Shown here: positions 5,319-11,896 of the stretch, piece after piece | How positions within the stretch are numbered: position 1 is the first letter of the stretch | How the letters are laid out: each line of letters starts with the position of its first letter | Source: UMGS172 sp045637775 | GTDB lineage: Bacteria; Bacillota; Clostridia; Oscillospirales; Acutalibacteraceae | Assembly: GCA_045637775.1 (NCBI GenBank) | Contig: JAZUAC010000016.1 | Coordinates: 1 to 14,780, forward strand | Length of the DNA stretch: 14,780 nucleotides | Direction: 5' to 3' | The notes under the pieces: generated by a model | Database searches by the model: none | Told to the model about the DNA's origin: nothing | What the model saw: only the letters and a program-made list of their open reading frames with translations | Position numbers and translations under genes: made by a program

Positions 5319-7277
5319 ATGGCTGACAAATTTGTTTTACATTCAAAATACAAACCTACAGGTGACCAACCGCAGGCTATTGACAAGCTTGTTGATGGCG
5401 TTTTGAACGGTGACAAAGAGCAGGTTTTGTTGGGTGTAACCGGTTCGGGTAAAACCTTTACCATGGCAAATATTATTGAAAAAGTAAACCGACCGACCCT
5501 TGTTCTTGCCCACAATAAAACCCTTGCCGCGCAGTTGTGCAGTGAGTTTCGTGAGTTCTTCCCCGAAAATGCGGTGGAATATTTTGTATCCTATTATGAC
5601 TACTACCAACCCGAGGCTTATATCCCCGGTACCGACACCTACATCGAAAAGGATTCGGCAATAAACGATGAAATCGACAAGCTTCGCCATAGTGCTACCT
5701 GTGCTTTGTCGGAACGCAACGATGTCATAATTGTGGCATCGGTTTCCTGCATTTACTCACTCGGCAACCCGATTGACTACCGAAATATGGTCATTTCGTT
5801 GCGACCCGGTATGCAAAAGGAACGCGATGAGCTTATCAAAAAGCTTATCGACCTGCAATATGACCGCAATGACATAAACTTCACCCGAAACAAGTTCCGC
5901 GTTCGCGGTGATGTGGTTGAGGTTTTTCCTGCCTACTCGGGCGAAACGGCTATTCGCATTGAGTTTTTTGGCGATGAAATCGACCGCATAAGCGAGATAA
6001 ACCCGCTTACGGGTGAGATAAAAACCGTTTTGGGTCACATTGGAATCTACCCTGCATCGCACTACATTGTCCCCGAAGAGGAAAAAGAAGCCGCTTTGCA
6101 GGATATTTTGGAAGAAATGGAAGACCAGGTTGCCTTTTTCACCCAAAATAAGCAGTTGATTGAGGCGCAACGCATTCGCCAACGCACCGAGTATGATGTT
6201 GAAATGCTGCGTGAAATCGGCATTTGCAAGGGTGTTGAGAACTATTCGCGAGTTTTGTCCCGCCGTGAACCGGGTAGCACTCCGTTTACGCTGCTTGACT
6301 ATTTCCCCGATGATTTTCTGTTGTTTGTTGATGAATCGCATGTCACATTGCCGCAGGTCAGAGGAATGCTCGGTGGTGATAAAGCACGAAAAACCAACCT
6401 TATAGAGTACGGATTCCGTTTGCCTTCGGCCTATGACAACCGACCTTTGAGTTTTGATGAGTTTTATGCCCATCTCAATCAAGCGGTTTATGTTTCGGCT
6501 ACACCGGGTGATTTTGAAAAGCAACACGCGGTGAGTGTTGCCGAACAGATAATCCGTCCCACGGGACTTATCGACCCCGAAATCATTGTCAAACCCACCG
6601 ACGGACAGATTGACGACCTTGTTTCCGAGATAAACGAACGCACCGCTAAAAATGAGCGTGTGCTTGTCACAACCCTCACTAAGAAAATGGCAGAAGACCT
6701 CACCGATTATTTGTACAATCTCGGCATAAAGGTCAAGTATATGCACTTTGATGTTGACACCATTGAGCGTATGCGTTTAATACGCGAATTGCGTTTGGGT
6801 GAGTTCGATGTGCTTGTGGGTATCAACCTTTTGAGAGAGGGTCTTGACATTCCCGAGGTTTCGTTGGTGGCCATTTTGGATGCCGACAAGGAAGGCTTCC
6901 TGCGTTCCGAAACCTCACTTATACAGACGGTTGGCCGTGCCGCCCGAAATGCCGAAGGCAAGGTTATAATGTATGCCGATTCGGTCACTCCTTCAATGGA
7001 ACGAGCCATTTCCGAAACCGAGCGTCGCCGTAAAATTCAATCAGACTACAACAAGGCGCACGGAATCGTGCCCAAAACCATCATCAAGGATGTACGCGAT
7101 GTTATTGAGATAACTCCCAAGCAGGATTCGGACAAAAACATCAAGCAAATGTCACGCGAGCAGCGTGAGGCTATGATAAAACGCCTAACTGTCGAGATGA
7201 AGCAGGCCGCAAAACTGCTTGAATTTGAGCACGCTGCCGAAATACGCGATAGAATTGAGAAGTTGAGGAAACATTGA
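5319..7277 (+). CDS. uvrB: Excinuclease ABC subunit B
   Basis: The damage-verifying helicase-like subunit of nucleotide excision repair, 652 residues and complete. Walker A is GVTGSGKT with Lys45. The beta-hairpin aromatics Tyr92, Tyr93, Tyr95 and Tyr96 (YYDYYQPEAYIPGTDTYIE) that clamp DNA are present, and the Walker B/DEAD-type motif is DESH at 338-341. YVSATPGDFE, the helicase domain 2 motif GINLLREGLD, and QTVGRAARN complete the motor. A C-terminal UVR motif (about 618-650) is the UvrA/UvrC contact. GAAGGAG lies eight bases before the ATG. In many Firmicutes uvrA follows directly; here the next gene is a convergent XRE regulator starting at the very next base, so uvrB is a single-gene unit. 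Its apparent terminator lies at 7335-7380. Confidence 0.98.
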   Translation: MADKFVLHSKYKPTGDQPQAIDKLVDGVLNGDKEQVLLGVTGSGKTFTMANIIEKVNRPTLVLAHNKTLAAQLCSEFREFFPENAVEYFVSYYDYYQPEAYIPGTDTYIEKDSAINDEIDKLRHSATCALSERNDVIIVASVSCIYSLGNPIDYRNMVISLRPGMQKERDELIKKLIDLQYDRNDINFTRNKFRVRGDVVEVFPAYSGETAIRIEFFGDEIDRISEINPLTGEIKTVLGHIGIYPASHYIVPEEEKEAALQDILEEMEDQVAFFTQNKQLIEAQRIRQRTEYDVEMLREIGICKGVENYSRVLSRREPGSTPFTLLDYFPDDFLLFVDESHVTLPQVRGMLGGDKARKTNLIEYGFRLPSAYDNRPLSFDEFYAHLNQAVYVSATPGDFEKQHAVSVAEQIIRPTGLIDPEIIVKPTDGQIDDLVSEINERTAKNERVLVTTLTKKMAEDLTDYLYNLGIKVKYMHFDVDTIERMRLIRELRLGEFDVLVGINLLREGLDIPEVSLVAILDADKEGFLRSETSLIQTVGRAARNAEGKVIMYADSVTPSMERAISETERRRKIQSDYNKAHGIVPKTIIKDVRDVIEITPKQDSDKNIKQMSREQREAMIKRLTVEMKQAAKLLEFEHAAEIRDRIEKLRKH

Positions 7278-7502
7278 TCACAATTTAGTAAAAGCATCTT
7301 TTAGGCTTATGCCAAAGGCAAAACAAAATTTTACAACGGCGTTTATCCCTAAATGCTCGGGGAAAACGCCGTTTTCTATTAGATTCAGACTGTGTTGACC
7401 TATGCCCATTATTTGCGCCATTTCCTTTTTGCTTAAATTCTCTTTTCGCCGTATATGTTTCACGTTGTAGCAAAAGTTAAGTAATTCGCTTTGTTTTTTC
7501 AT
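7278..7502 (-). CDS. Small XRE-type helix-turn-helix regulator
   Basis: A 74-residue protein that is little more than one Cro/C1-type DNA-binding domain: IRRKENLSKKEMAQIMGIGQHSLNLIENG (about 17-45) has the five-helix XRE pattern, and FCFAFGISLKDAF closes the domain. AAAGGAGG stands six bases before the ATG. Its stop codon abuts that of uvrB with no gap. It is transcribed away from the ribbon-helix-helix gene at 7602, and the region between carries four GATAAC boxes that overlap its proposed promoter, so autoregulation is likely. The targets beyond that are unknown. The gene also contains, on the opposite strand, the best candidate for the uvrB terminator. Confidence 0.8.
   Translation of the reverse strand: MKKQSELLNFCYNVKHIRRKENLSKKEMAQIMGIGQHSLNLIENGVFPEHLGINAVVKFCFAFGISLKDAFTKL
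7335..7380 (+). terminator. uvrB terminator embedded in the opposing regulator gene
   Basis: AACGGCGTTT (7335-7344) pairs perfectly with AAACGCCGTT (7364-7373), with four further inner pairs (TCCC/GGGA) past a bulged A, then TTTTCTATT. It is 58 bases past the uvrB stop and the only hairpin plus T tract I see after that gene, yet it lies wholly inside the coding region of the convergent XRE gene. Confidence 0.65.
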
Positions 7503-7517
7503 AATAAACCTCCTTTG

Positions 7518-7590
7518 GATAACATTATGATAACACTTTGTTTGTATAATTTCAAGTGGCTTTGTAATAAAATGTTATCAAAATGATAAC
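7518..7590. promoter_or_regulatory. Divergent control region with four GATAAC boxes
   Basis: GATAAC occurs at 7518-7523 and 7529-7534 as a direct repeat, and at 7574-7579 (inverted) and 7585-7590 as a 17-base palindrome, GTTATCA-AAA-TGATAAC. In each pair the boxes are 11 bases apart, one helical turn. Minus-strand promoter for the XRE gene: TTGAAA (7555-7550), 17 bases, TATCAT (7532-7527), its -10 lying in the direct repeat. Plus strand: a perfect TATAAT (7545-7550) with no good -35; the palindrome lies downstream, directly against the ribosome site of the 7602 gene. Binding by the XRE or the ribbon-helix-helix protein is inferred. Confidence 0.65.
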
Positions 7591-7601
7591 GAGGTGTTTT
7601 T

Positions 7602-7784
7602 ATGTCTACGAATAAAATTCAAACAGGAATACGATTTACTCCCGAAATGTTATACAAAATCACTCATATTGCCAAGAACAATTTGCGTTCACTCAATGCA
7701 CAGTTGGAATTTTTGGCAAAGCAGTGCATAGATGAATATGAAAAAGAAAACGGAAGCATTGATGTTCCGGAGGATGTCTGCTGA
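7602..7784 (+). CDS. Arc-like ribbon-helix-helix DNA-binding protein
   Basis: A 60-residue protein with a short beta strand (KIQTGIRFT) followed by two helices (PEMLYKITHIAKNN and SLNAQLEFLAKQCIDEYEKEN), the Arc/MetJ pattern. Such proteins act as dimers and bind operators through the paired strands. The ribosome site GAGGTG lies five bases before the ATG and directly after the GATAAC palindrome, so binding there could silence its own gene. The trmH-family gene begins 12 bases after its stop, so the two are very probably co-transcribed. No toxin gene is next to it, which argues against a classical toxin-antitoxin pair. Confidence 0.8.
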   Translation: MSTNKIQTGIRFTPEMLYKITHIAKNNLRSLNAQLEFLAKQCIDEYEKENGSIDVPEDVC

Positions 7785-7795
7785 TTGGAGTTTAT

Positions 7796-8599
7796 ATGAA
7801 TATTACCGAAATAACCGAGTTTTCTGACCCTCAGTTGGATGTGTTTGCCCGACTGACCGAGGCTCAACTTTTGAACCACCACATGCTAAAAGAGGGTATG
7901 TTTATAGCCGAAAGCCCCAAGGTCATAATGCGCGCATTGGACGGCGGTTATGAGCCTATATCCTTTCTTGCCGAAAAGGGCAACCTTTCGGGCGAAACCA
8001 TGGAGGTTATTGAGCGTTGTGGGGATATTCCCGTCTACACCGCCGATTTTGATGTGTTGACCAACCTCACGGGGTATATGCTGACCCGTGGTATGCTCTG
8101 TGCCATGAAACGCCGACCGTTGCCCGACCCAAAAGAACTTTTGCAAAAGCACGACCGTGTTGTGGTGCTTGAGGATGTCATGAACCCCACAAATTTGGGC
8201 GCTATCTTCCGTTCGGCAGCGGCATTGGGGATGGAGGCTGTGTTGCTGACCCCCGGATGCAGTAATCCGCTTTATAGAAGGTCGGCACGCGTTAGCATGG
8301 GCACTGTTTTTCAGGTGCCGTGGACTTACCTTGGTCAAAATTGGGTTGAGGACTTGAAGCAGGCAGGCTTTAAAACCTGTGCTATGGCTTTGAGCGATAA
8401 CTCGATTTCGATAGATGACCCAATCCTCGAAAAAGAGCCTAAATTAGCAATCGTTTTGGGCACCGAGGGTGACGGACTCAAAGAAAACACCGTCACAGCC
8501 TGCGATTACACAGTGAAGATTCCCATGGCACACGGTGTTGATTCACTGAACGTTGCCGCCGCAGGCGCCGTCGCCTTCTGGCAGTTGAGAAAAAAATAA
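7796..8599 (+). CDS. TrmH/SpoU family RNA 2'-O-methyltransferase
   Basis: A 267-residue SPOUT-class enzyme that transfers a methyl group from S-adenosylmethionine to a ribose 2'-hydroxyl in rRNA or tRNA. The N-terminal part (LLNHHMLKEGMFIAESPKVI) is the SpoU substrate-binding domain. The knotted catalytic domain has motif 1 LEDVMNPTNLGAIFRSA with the conserved Asn and Arg, motif 2 IVLGTEGDGL, and motif 3 IPMAHGVDSLNVAAAGAVAF. TTGGAG stands five bases before the ATG. The precise target nucleotide cannot be read from the sequence. It ends at a strong terminator at 8614-8647, closing an operon of two genes with the ribbon-helix-helix protein. Confidence 0.93.
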   Translation: MNITEITEFSDPQLDVFARLTEAQLLNHHMLKEGMFIAESPKVIMRALDGGYEPISFLAEKGNLSGETMEVIERCGDIPVYTADFDVLTNLTGYMLTRGMLCAMKRRPLPDPKELLQKHDRVVVLEDVMNPTNLGAIFRSAAALGMEAVLLTPGCSNPLYRRSARVSMGTVFQVPWTYLGQNWVEDLKQAGFKTCAMALSDNSISIDDPILEKEPKLAIVLGTEGDGLKENTVTACDYTVKIPMAHGVDSLNVAAAGAVAFWQLRKK

Positions 8600-8613
8600 G
8601 TATCTTCAACTTA

Positions 8614-8655
8614 AAACACGCGGAGTAACAATTGACTCCGCGTGTTTATTTTTTG
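8614..8655 (+). terminator. Strong terminator shared by the trmH-type gene and the lipoprotein gene
   Basis: AAACACGCGGAGT (8614-8626) and ACTCCGCGTGTTT (8635-8647) form a perfect 13-pair stem with an 8-base loop, followed on the plus strand by ATTTTTTG. On the minus strand it lies after the stop of the convergent lipoprotein gene and continues into TTTTAAGTTG, so it can serve both. Confidence 0.85.
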
Positions 8656-8683
8656 TAATCTATTTACTTTTTAACAAAACATT

Positions 8684-10060
8684 TTATTTAAGTGTAACTG
8701 TGTAATCACCGTAATTCTTTTGATAAATAATTTGTATGGTATATTGTTTGCCGGCGGTGAGATTGTTCATTTTGATCGTATTTCCGTTAACACAATATGA
8801 ATCCTCTCCTACAGACTCTTCAAGATAGTTCAAAATATACACTTCCAAAACGATACCTTTGGCAAGATTTGAAACCTCTATTGAATGAGTCTTTCCAGTA
8901 GCAGTAAAAGTGTATAAATTATTTTGCTTATAAAACTCAATACTGTCATTTACTATTCCCGTAACAACTATGTCAACCACGGGCTTCTGTTTCCAAATGT
9001 TCAGCGTATAACTGCTAAACTCCTTATTTTGATAAACTCTTACGGTATAGGTTTCGCCTTTTTTTAAATCAACAACTATACTATTTACGCCATTTTGCAC
9101 ATAATCACTTTTCTTTATTTCTTCTTCAAGTCGGTCATATATGCCCAAACTTACATATCTTCCGCTTTTCATTTCGGAAATTTCAAAAGTATAGCGACCA
9201 TCAAGTTCAGGAACAAAGGTGTAAACATTGATCTGCTTTTTAAAATTGATACTGTCATTTACTGCCGAATAAGCAGAAATATTCGCAGTAGCAGTCTGCT
9301 CATGAATGTTTAAAATATAGCTTCCAAATTCTTTTTGTTGATATATTTTACAGGTGTATGTTTCTCCCCCTTCTAAATCAATGTAAATAAAGTCTCCATT
9401 TGCGATATAATCATGGTCCTCTACTTCTTTGCCAAGTCGGTCAAATATACTCACACCCAAATACACTCCGCTTTTCATTTCGGAAATTTCAAAGGTGTAA
9501 CGACCATCGCGGGCCGGCTTGTACGTATATGTATTTACCTGTTTTTCCTGTGTAACACTATCATTAAATGTTTTTACGGTTGCCGAAGGCAAATCCTTGA
9601 CTTTTTTAGAAAGTTTGGGAATATTATATACAGGGGGCTTGTTGTCATTCGCATTGCTTCCGGTCGACGATGATGTGGTTGAAGAAGTGTTTTCATTCTT
9701 GCTGCTCGACGAAGAGTTTTGAGAATTATTGACCGATGGAGTATCCTTTGAACTTTCTGTTGACGCAGAATGTTTTGAACTGTTGACCGACGGAGTGTCA
9801 TTTGAACTTTCCGTTGACGCAGAATGCTTTGAACTGTTGATCGACGGAGTGTCATTTGAGCTATCTGTTGATGTAGCAGGCTCGGAACTGCTTACTGACT
9901 GAAAATCCTCCGAAGTGTCGTTCGATGAAGATTTTTCGGAACTGCTTATTGATTCAGAATCCTTGAAACCTTCTTTTTTTGCAGTATGTTCGGCTTCGCC
10001 ACAAGCAGTAAAACCTAAAACCATAATCGTAACCATGAATAGTGCTATAATTTTTTTCAT
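8684..10060 (-). CDS. Surface lipoprotein with Ser-rich repeat stalk and three similar beta-sandwich domains
   Basis: A 458-residue predicted lipoprotein. MKKIIALFMVTIMVLGFTAC is a type II signal peptide ending in the lipid-modified Cys20. Residues about 35-140 are a Ser/Thr/Asn/Asp-rich low-complexity stalk containing 18-residue repeats (SSNDTPSVNSSKHSASTE and variants). Three repeated domains of roughly 90 residues follow; the first two share DGRYTFEISEMKSG and a GETYT.(K/R)(I/V)YQ.KEF.SY.LNI ending, the third is diverged. They resemble the pre-peptidase C-terminal (PPC) beta-sandwich fold (inference). The ATG at 10060 has GGGAGG seven bases before it. No enzyme motif is seen, so binding at the cell surface is the likeliest job. 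Its promoter is bracketed by two palindromes next to the divergent XRE gene. Base composition looks AT-richer than in the genes around. Confidence 0.83.
   Translation of the reverse strand: MKKIIALFMVTIMVLGFTACGEAEHTAKKEGFKDSESISSSEKSSSNDTSEDFQSVSSSEPATSTDSSNDTPSINSSKHSASTESSNDTPSVNSSKHSASTESSKDTPSVNNSQNSSSSSKNENTSSTTSSSTGSNANDNKPPVYNIPKLSKKVKDLPSATVKTFNDSVTQEKQVNTYTYKPARDGRYTFEISEMKSGVYLGVSIFDRLGKEVEDHDYIANGDFIYIDLEGGETYTCKIYQQKEFGSYILNIHEQTATANISAYSAVNDSINFKKQINVYTFVPELDGRYTFEISEMKSGRYVSLGIYDRLEEEIKKSDYVQNGVNSIVVDLKKGETYTVRVYQNKEFSSYTLNIWKQKPVVDIVVTGIVNDSIEFYKQNNLYTFTATGKTHSIEVSNLAKGIVLEVYILNYLEESVGEDSYCVNGNTIKMNNLTAGKQYTIQIIYQKNYGDYTVTLK
9730..9945 (-). repeat. 54-base in-frame tandem repeat in the lipoprotein stalk
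   Basis: Units begin near 9730, 9784, 9838 and 9892, an exact 54-base period encoding 18 residues. The first two units are nearly identical, the third is partly diverged and the fourth is degenerate. The period is a multiple of three, so gain or loss of units would lengthen or shorten the stalk without breaking the frame. Confidence 0.8.
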
Positions 10061-10154
10061 AAAAATGCCTCCCAATGCAGAAAATGAATTTATTTTTTGC
10101 TTTTTAGTCTCGCATTCAAGTTCCTATTTTCCGTTTATCATTTTCGCGGATGAC

Positions 10155-10228
10155 AGGAACTATTCTTCCTATAAATATACACTATCACGTCTTATTTGTC
10201 AAGGGCTATAGGAAGTATAATTCCTATA
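10155..10228. promoter_or_regulatory. Divergent promoter with two XRE-type operator palindromes
   Basis: Minus-strand promoter of the lipoprotein gene: TTGACA (10202-10197), 17 bases, TATATT (10179-10174). Operator A, AGGAA-CTATTC-TTCCT (10155-10170), lies at its start point. Operator B, TATAGGAA-GTATAA-TTCCTATA (10207-10228), lies just upstream of the -35. Both share AGGAA-N6-TTCCT and their centres are 55 bases apart. Operator B contains a perfect plus-strand TATAAT (10216-10221), the probable -10 of the XRE gene. One protein bound at both sites could thus shut both genes; binding by the adjacent XRE protein is inferred. Confidence 0.75.
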
Positions 10229-10252
10229 TAAAGACGATTTGGAGGAAGAATG

Positions 10253-10579
10253 ATGCTTGTTTTTGATTTGCGTGAAATCGGTACAAATCTTTATCAAATA
10301 AGAAAAAGAAAAGGATTAACACAAGCTGAAGTTGCAGAAAAAGCCGAGCTCTCTGACCGCACCTATGCTGACATTGAACGCGGTGGTGTGAATATGCGAC
10401 TCGAAACACTAATGAAAATTTGCAGCGCTCTAAAAATCACGCCCAATGATATTCTGACAGTAGCAGATAATGAGGATATCACAGAGCAGGATGTTTTTGA
10501 AGCCATTCAAACTTGTTCCACAAACGAAAAAGAAACCGCTTTAAAACTTTTAAATATTTATATCAACTCTTTAAAATAA
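10253..10579 (+). CDS. XRE-family transcriptional regulator, probable repressor of the lipoprotein gene
   Basis: A 108-residue protein with a Cro/C1-type HTH (about residues 5-60): LYQIRKRKGLTQAEVAEKAELSDRTYADIERG contains the recognition helix, and LMKICSALKITPNDIL closes the domain. A C-terminal stretch of about 45 residues (EQDVFEAIQTCSTNEKETALKLLNIYI) is helical and may dimerise. Two ATG codons are adjacent; I choose the second (10253) because GGAGG is then seven bases away, against four for the first at 10250. It is divergent from the lipoprotein gene and shares with it a pair of matching palindromes, one covering its own -10, so autorepression and lipoprotein control are likely. No ligand can be named. 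Confidence 0.85.
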   Translation: MLVFDLREIGTNLYQIRKRKGLTQAEVAEKAELSDRTYADIERGGVNMRLETLMKICSALKITPNDILTVADNEDITEQDVFEAIQTCSTNEKETALKLLNIYINSLK

Positions 10580-10583
10580 AAAG

Positions 10584-10622
10584 ACACCTATGTCTCCGGT
10601 AGATGGAAACATAGGTGTTTTC
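10584..10622. terminator. Bidirectional terminator between the XRE regulator and lysC
   Basis: ACACCTATGT (10584-10593) pairs with ACATAGGTGT (10609-10618), with three further inner pairs (TCC/GGA). TTTTCTT follows on the plus strand, and a T-rich tract follows on the minus strand. It lies between the two convergent stop codons. Confidence 0.8.
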
Positions 10623-10639
10623 TTATAGAGTTATTAAAA

Positions 10640-11848
10640 TCAACCGATGAACTTATCGTGAACTGCCTGCATACCCTTCTGGCAATCCTCAACATCGATA
10701 ATAACCGAGATCTTGATCTCGCTGGTGGCGATCATGTGAATGTTGATGCCAACATCGGCCAAAGCCTCAAACATGGTGGAAGCAACGCCGGGGTGGGTCT
10801 CCATACCTGCACCGACAATGGAAAGCTTACCGGTGTTCTCGTTGATAACAACATCCTCGTAGTCAACCTTTTCCTTAATGATATTGAGTGCTTCTTCAAC
10901 ATCAGCCTGCTGAGCCTTGGGTGCGGTGAAGGTGATATCCTTTGTGCCGTCACGTCCAACCGACTGCAAGATAATATCAATATTTACATTCTTGCGGCTG
11001 AGCTGATTGAATACCTTGAAGGCGATACCGGGGGTGTCCTTCAAACCGATTATAGATACGAGCATTATGTCTTTATCACATGCTACTCCCTTAACAAGCA
11101 TTTTTTCCATATTAACTGCCTCCTTAACAATTGTACCGGGTTTGTTTTCAAGGCTTGAGAGAACCTCAAGCTCTACTGCATACTTTTTAGCCATTTCAAC
11201 CGAACGGTTGTTGAGAACCTGTGCGCCCAAGGTTGCCAATTCAAGCATCTCGTCATAGGTAATCTCGTTCATTTTCTTGGCGCCCTGAACCTTTCTGGGG
11301 TCTGCGGTGTAAACACCGTCAACATCGGTGTAGATCTGACAAAGGTCAGCGTGCATTGAAGATGCGATAGCAACAGCACTTGTGTCCGAACCGCCACGGC
11401 CAAGAGTTGTGATGTCGTCATATTTGTTCAATCCCTGGAAGCCTGCAACAACAACGATGTTGCGCTTGTCAAGCTCGGCACGGATACGCTCGGCATTGAC
11501 ATTTTTGATTCTTGCCAACGAATGCTTGGAGTCGGTTGCAAATCCTGCCTGCCAACCAAGCAATGAAACTGCGGGATAACCCAGCTTTTCAATAGCCATT
11601 GCCAACAAAGCAATTGAAATCTGTTCACCGGAAGCCAACAACATATCCATCTCACGCTTTGAAGGATTGTTGGGGTTTATCTCCTTCGCCTTGGCAATGA
11701 GGTCATCGGTCGTATCACCCTGTGCCGATACAACGACAACAACATCGTTACCTTTCTTGTAATCCTCGGTGACTATTCGTGCAACGTTGAAAACCTTTTC
11801 AGCATTGGCAACCGAAGAGCCTCCGAATTTCTTAACTATCAGAGCCAT
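10640..11848 (-). CDS. lysC: Aspartate kinase (with internal start for a beta subunit)
   Basis: Phosphorylates L-aspartate, the first step to lysine, threonine and methionine. It is 402 residues and complete for the monofunctional Firmicutes type. KKFGGSSVAN at 6-15 is the kinase signature, and GFQGLNKYDDITTLGRGGSDTSA forms the active-site region. A C-terminal pair of ACT domains (about 260-402) includes IIGLKDTPGIAFKVFNQL and IVGAGMETHPGVASTMFEAL and should bind the inhibitory amino acid. The ATG at 11848 is preceded by AGGGTGAT. It is the last gene of the ACT-hom-lysC operon, 48 bases after hom. No lysine riboswitch or T-box leader is present. An internal in-frame ATG at 11110 with a strong ribosome site probably yields a separate beta subunit. 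Confidence 0.96.
   Translation of the reverse strand: MALIVKKFGGSSVANAEKVFNVARIVTEDYKKGNDVVVVVSAQGDTTDDLIAKAKEINPNNPSKREMDMLLASGEQISIALLAMAIEKLGYPAVSLLGWQAGFATDSKHSLARIKNVNAERIRAELDKRNIVVVAGFQGLNKYDDITTLGRGGSDTSAVAIASSMHADLCQIYTDVDGVYTADPRKVQGAKKMNEITYDEMLELATLGAQVLNNRSVEMAKKYAVELEVLSSLENKPGTIVKEAVNMEKMLVKGVACDKDIMLVSIIGLKDTPGIAFKVFNQLSRKNVNIDIILQSVGRDGTKDITFTAPKAQQADVEEALNIIKEKVDYEDVVINENTGKLSIVGAGMETHPGVASTMFEALADVGINIHMIATSEIKISVIIDVEDCQKGMQAVHDKFIG
11108..11125 (-). promoter_or_regulatory. Internal ribosome-binding site and start for the aspartokinase beta subunit
   Basis: On the minus strand, AAGGAGG (11125-11119) lies eight bases before an in-frame ATG at 11110, residue 247 of the kinase. 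Initiation there gives a 156-residue ACT-domain polypeptide. B. subtilis aspartokinase II is known to form its beta subunit from such an internal start, so the same is likely here. Confidence 0.65.
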
Positions 11849-11896
11849 AATATCACCCTATCCTTTCGAATCTGATATATAAAAGTAATTTTTAAC

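Noticed and set aside
5757..6746. Minus-strand open frame of 329 codons inside uvrB
   Set aside because: It is antisense to a complete, motif-bearing uvrB, and its translation has no recognisable family features.
7278..7784. XRE and ribbon-helix-helix genes as a toxin-antitoxin system
   Set aside because: Both products are small DNA-binding proteins, they are divergent rather than in one operon, and no toxin-like partner is adjacent.
9574..9945. Regular repeats considered as a CRISPR array
   Set aside because: The 54-base units are contiguous with no spacers and are in frame within a lipoprotein gene.
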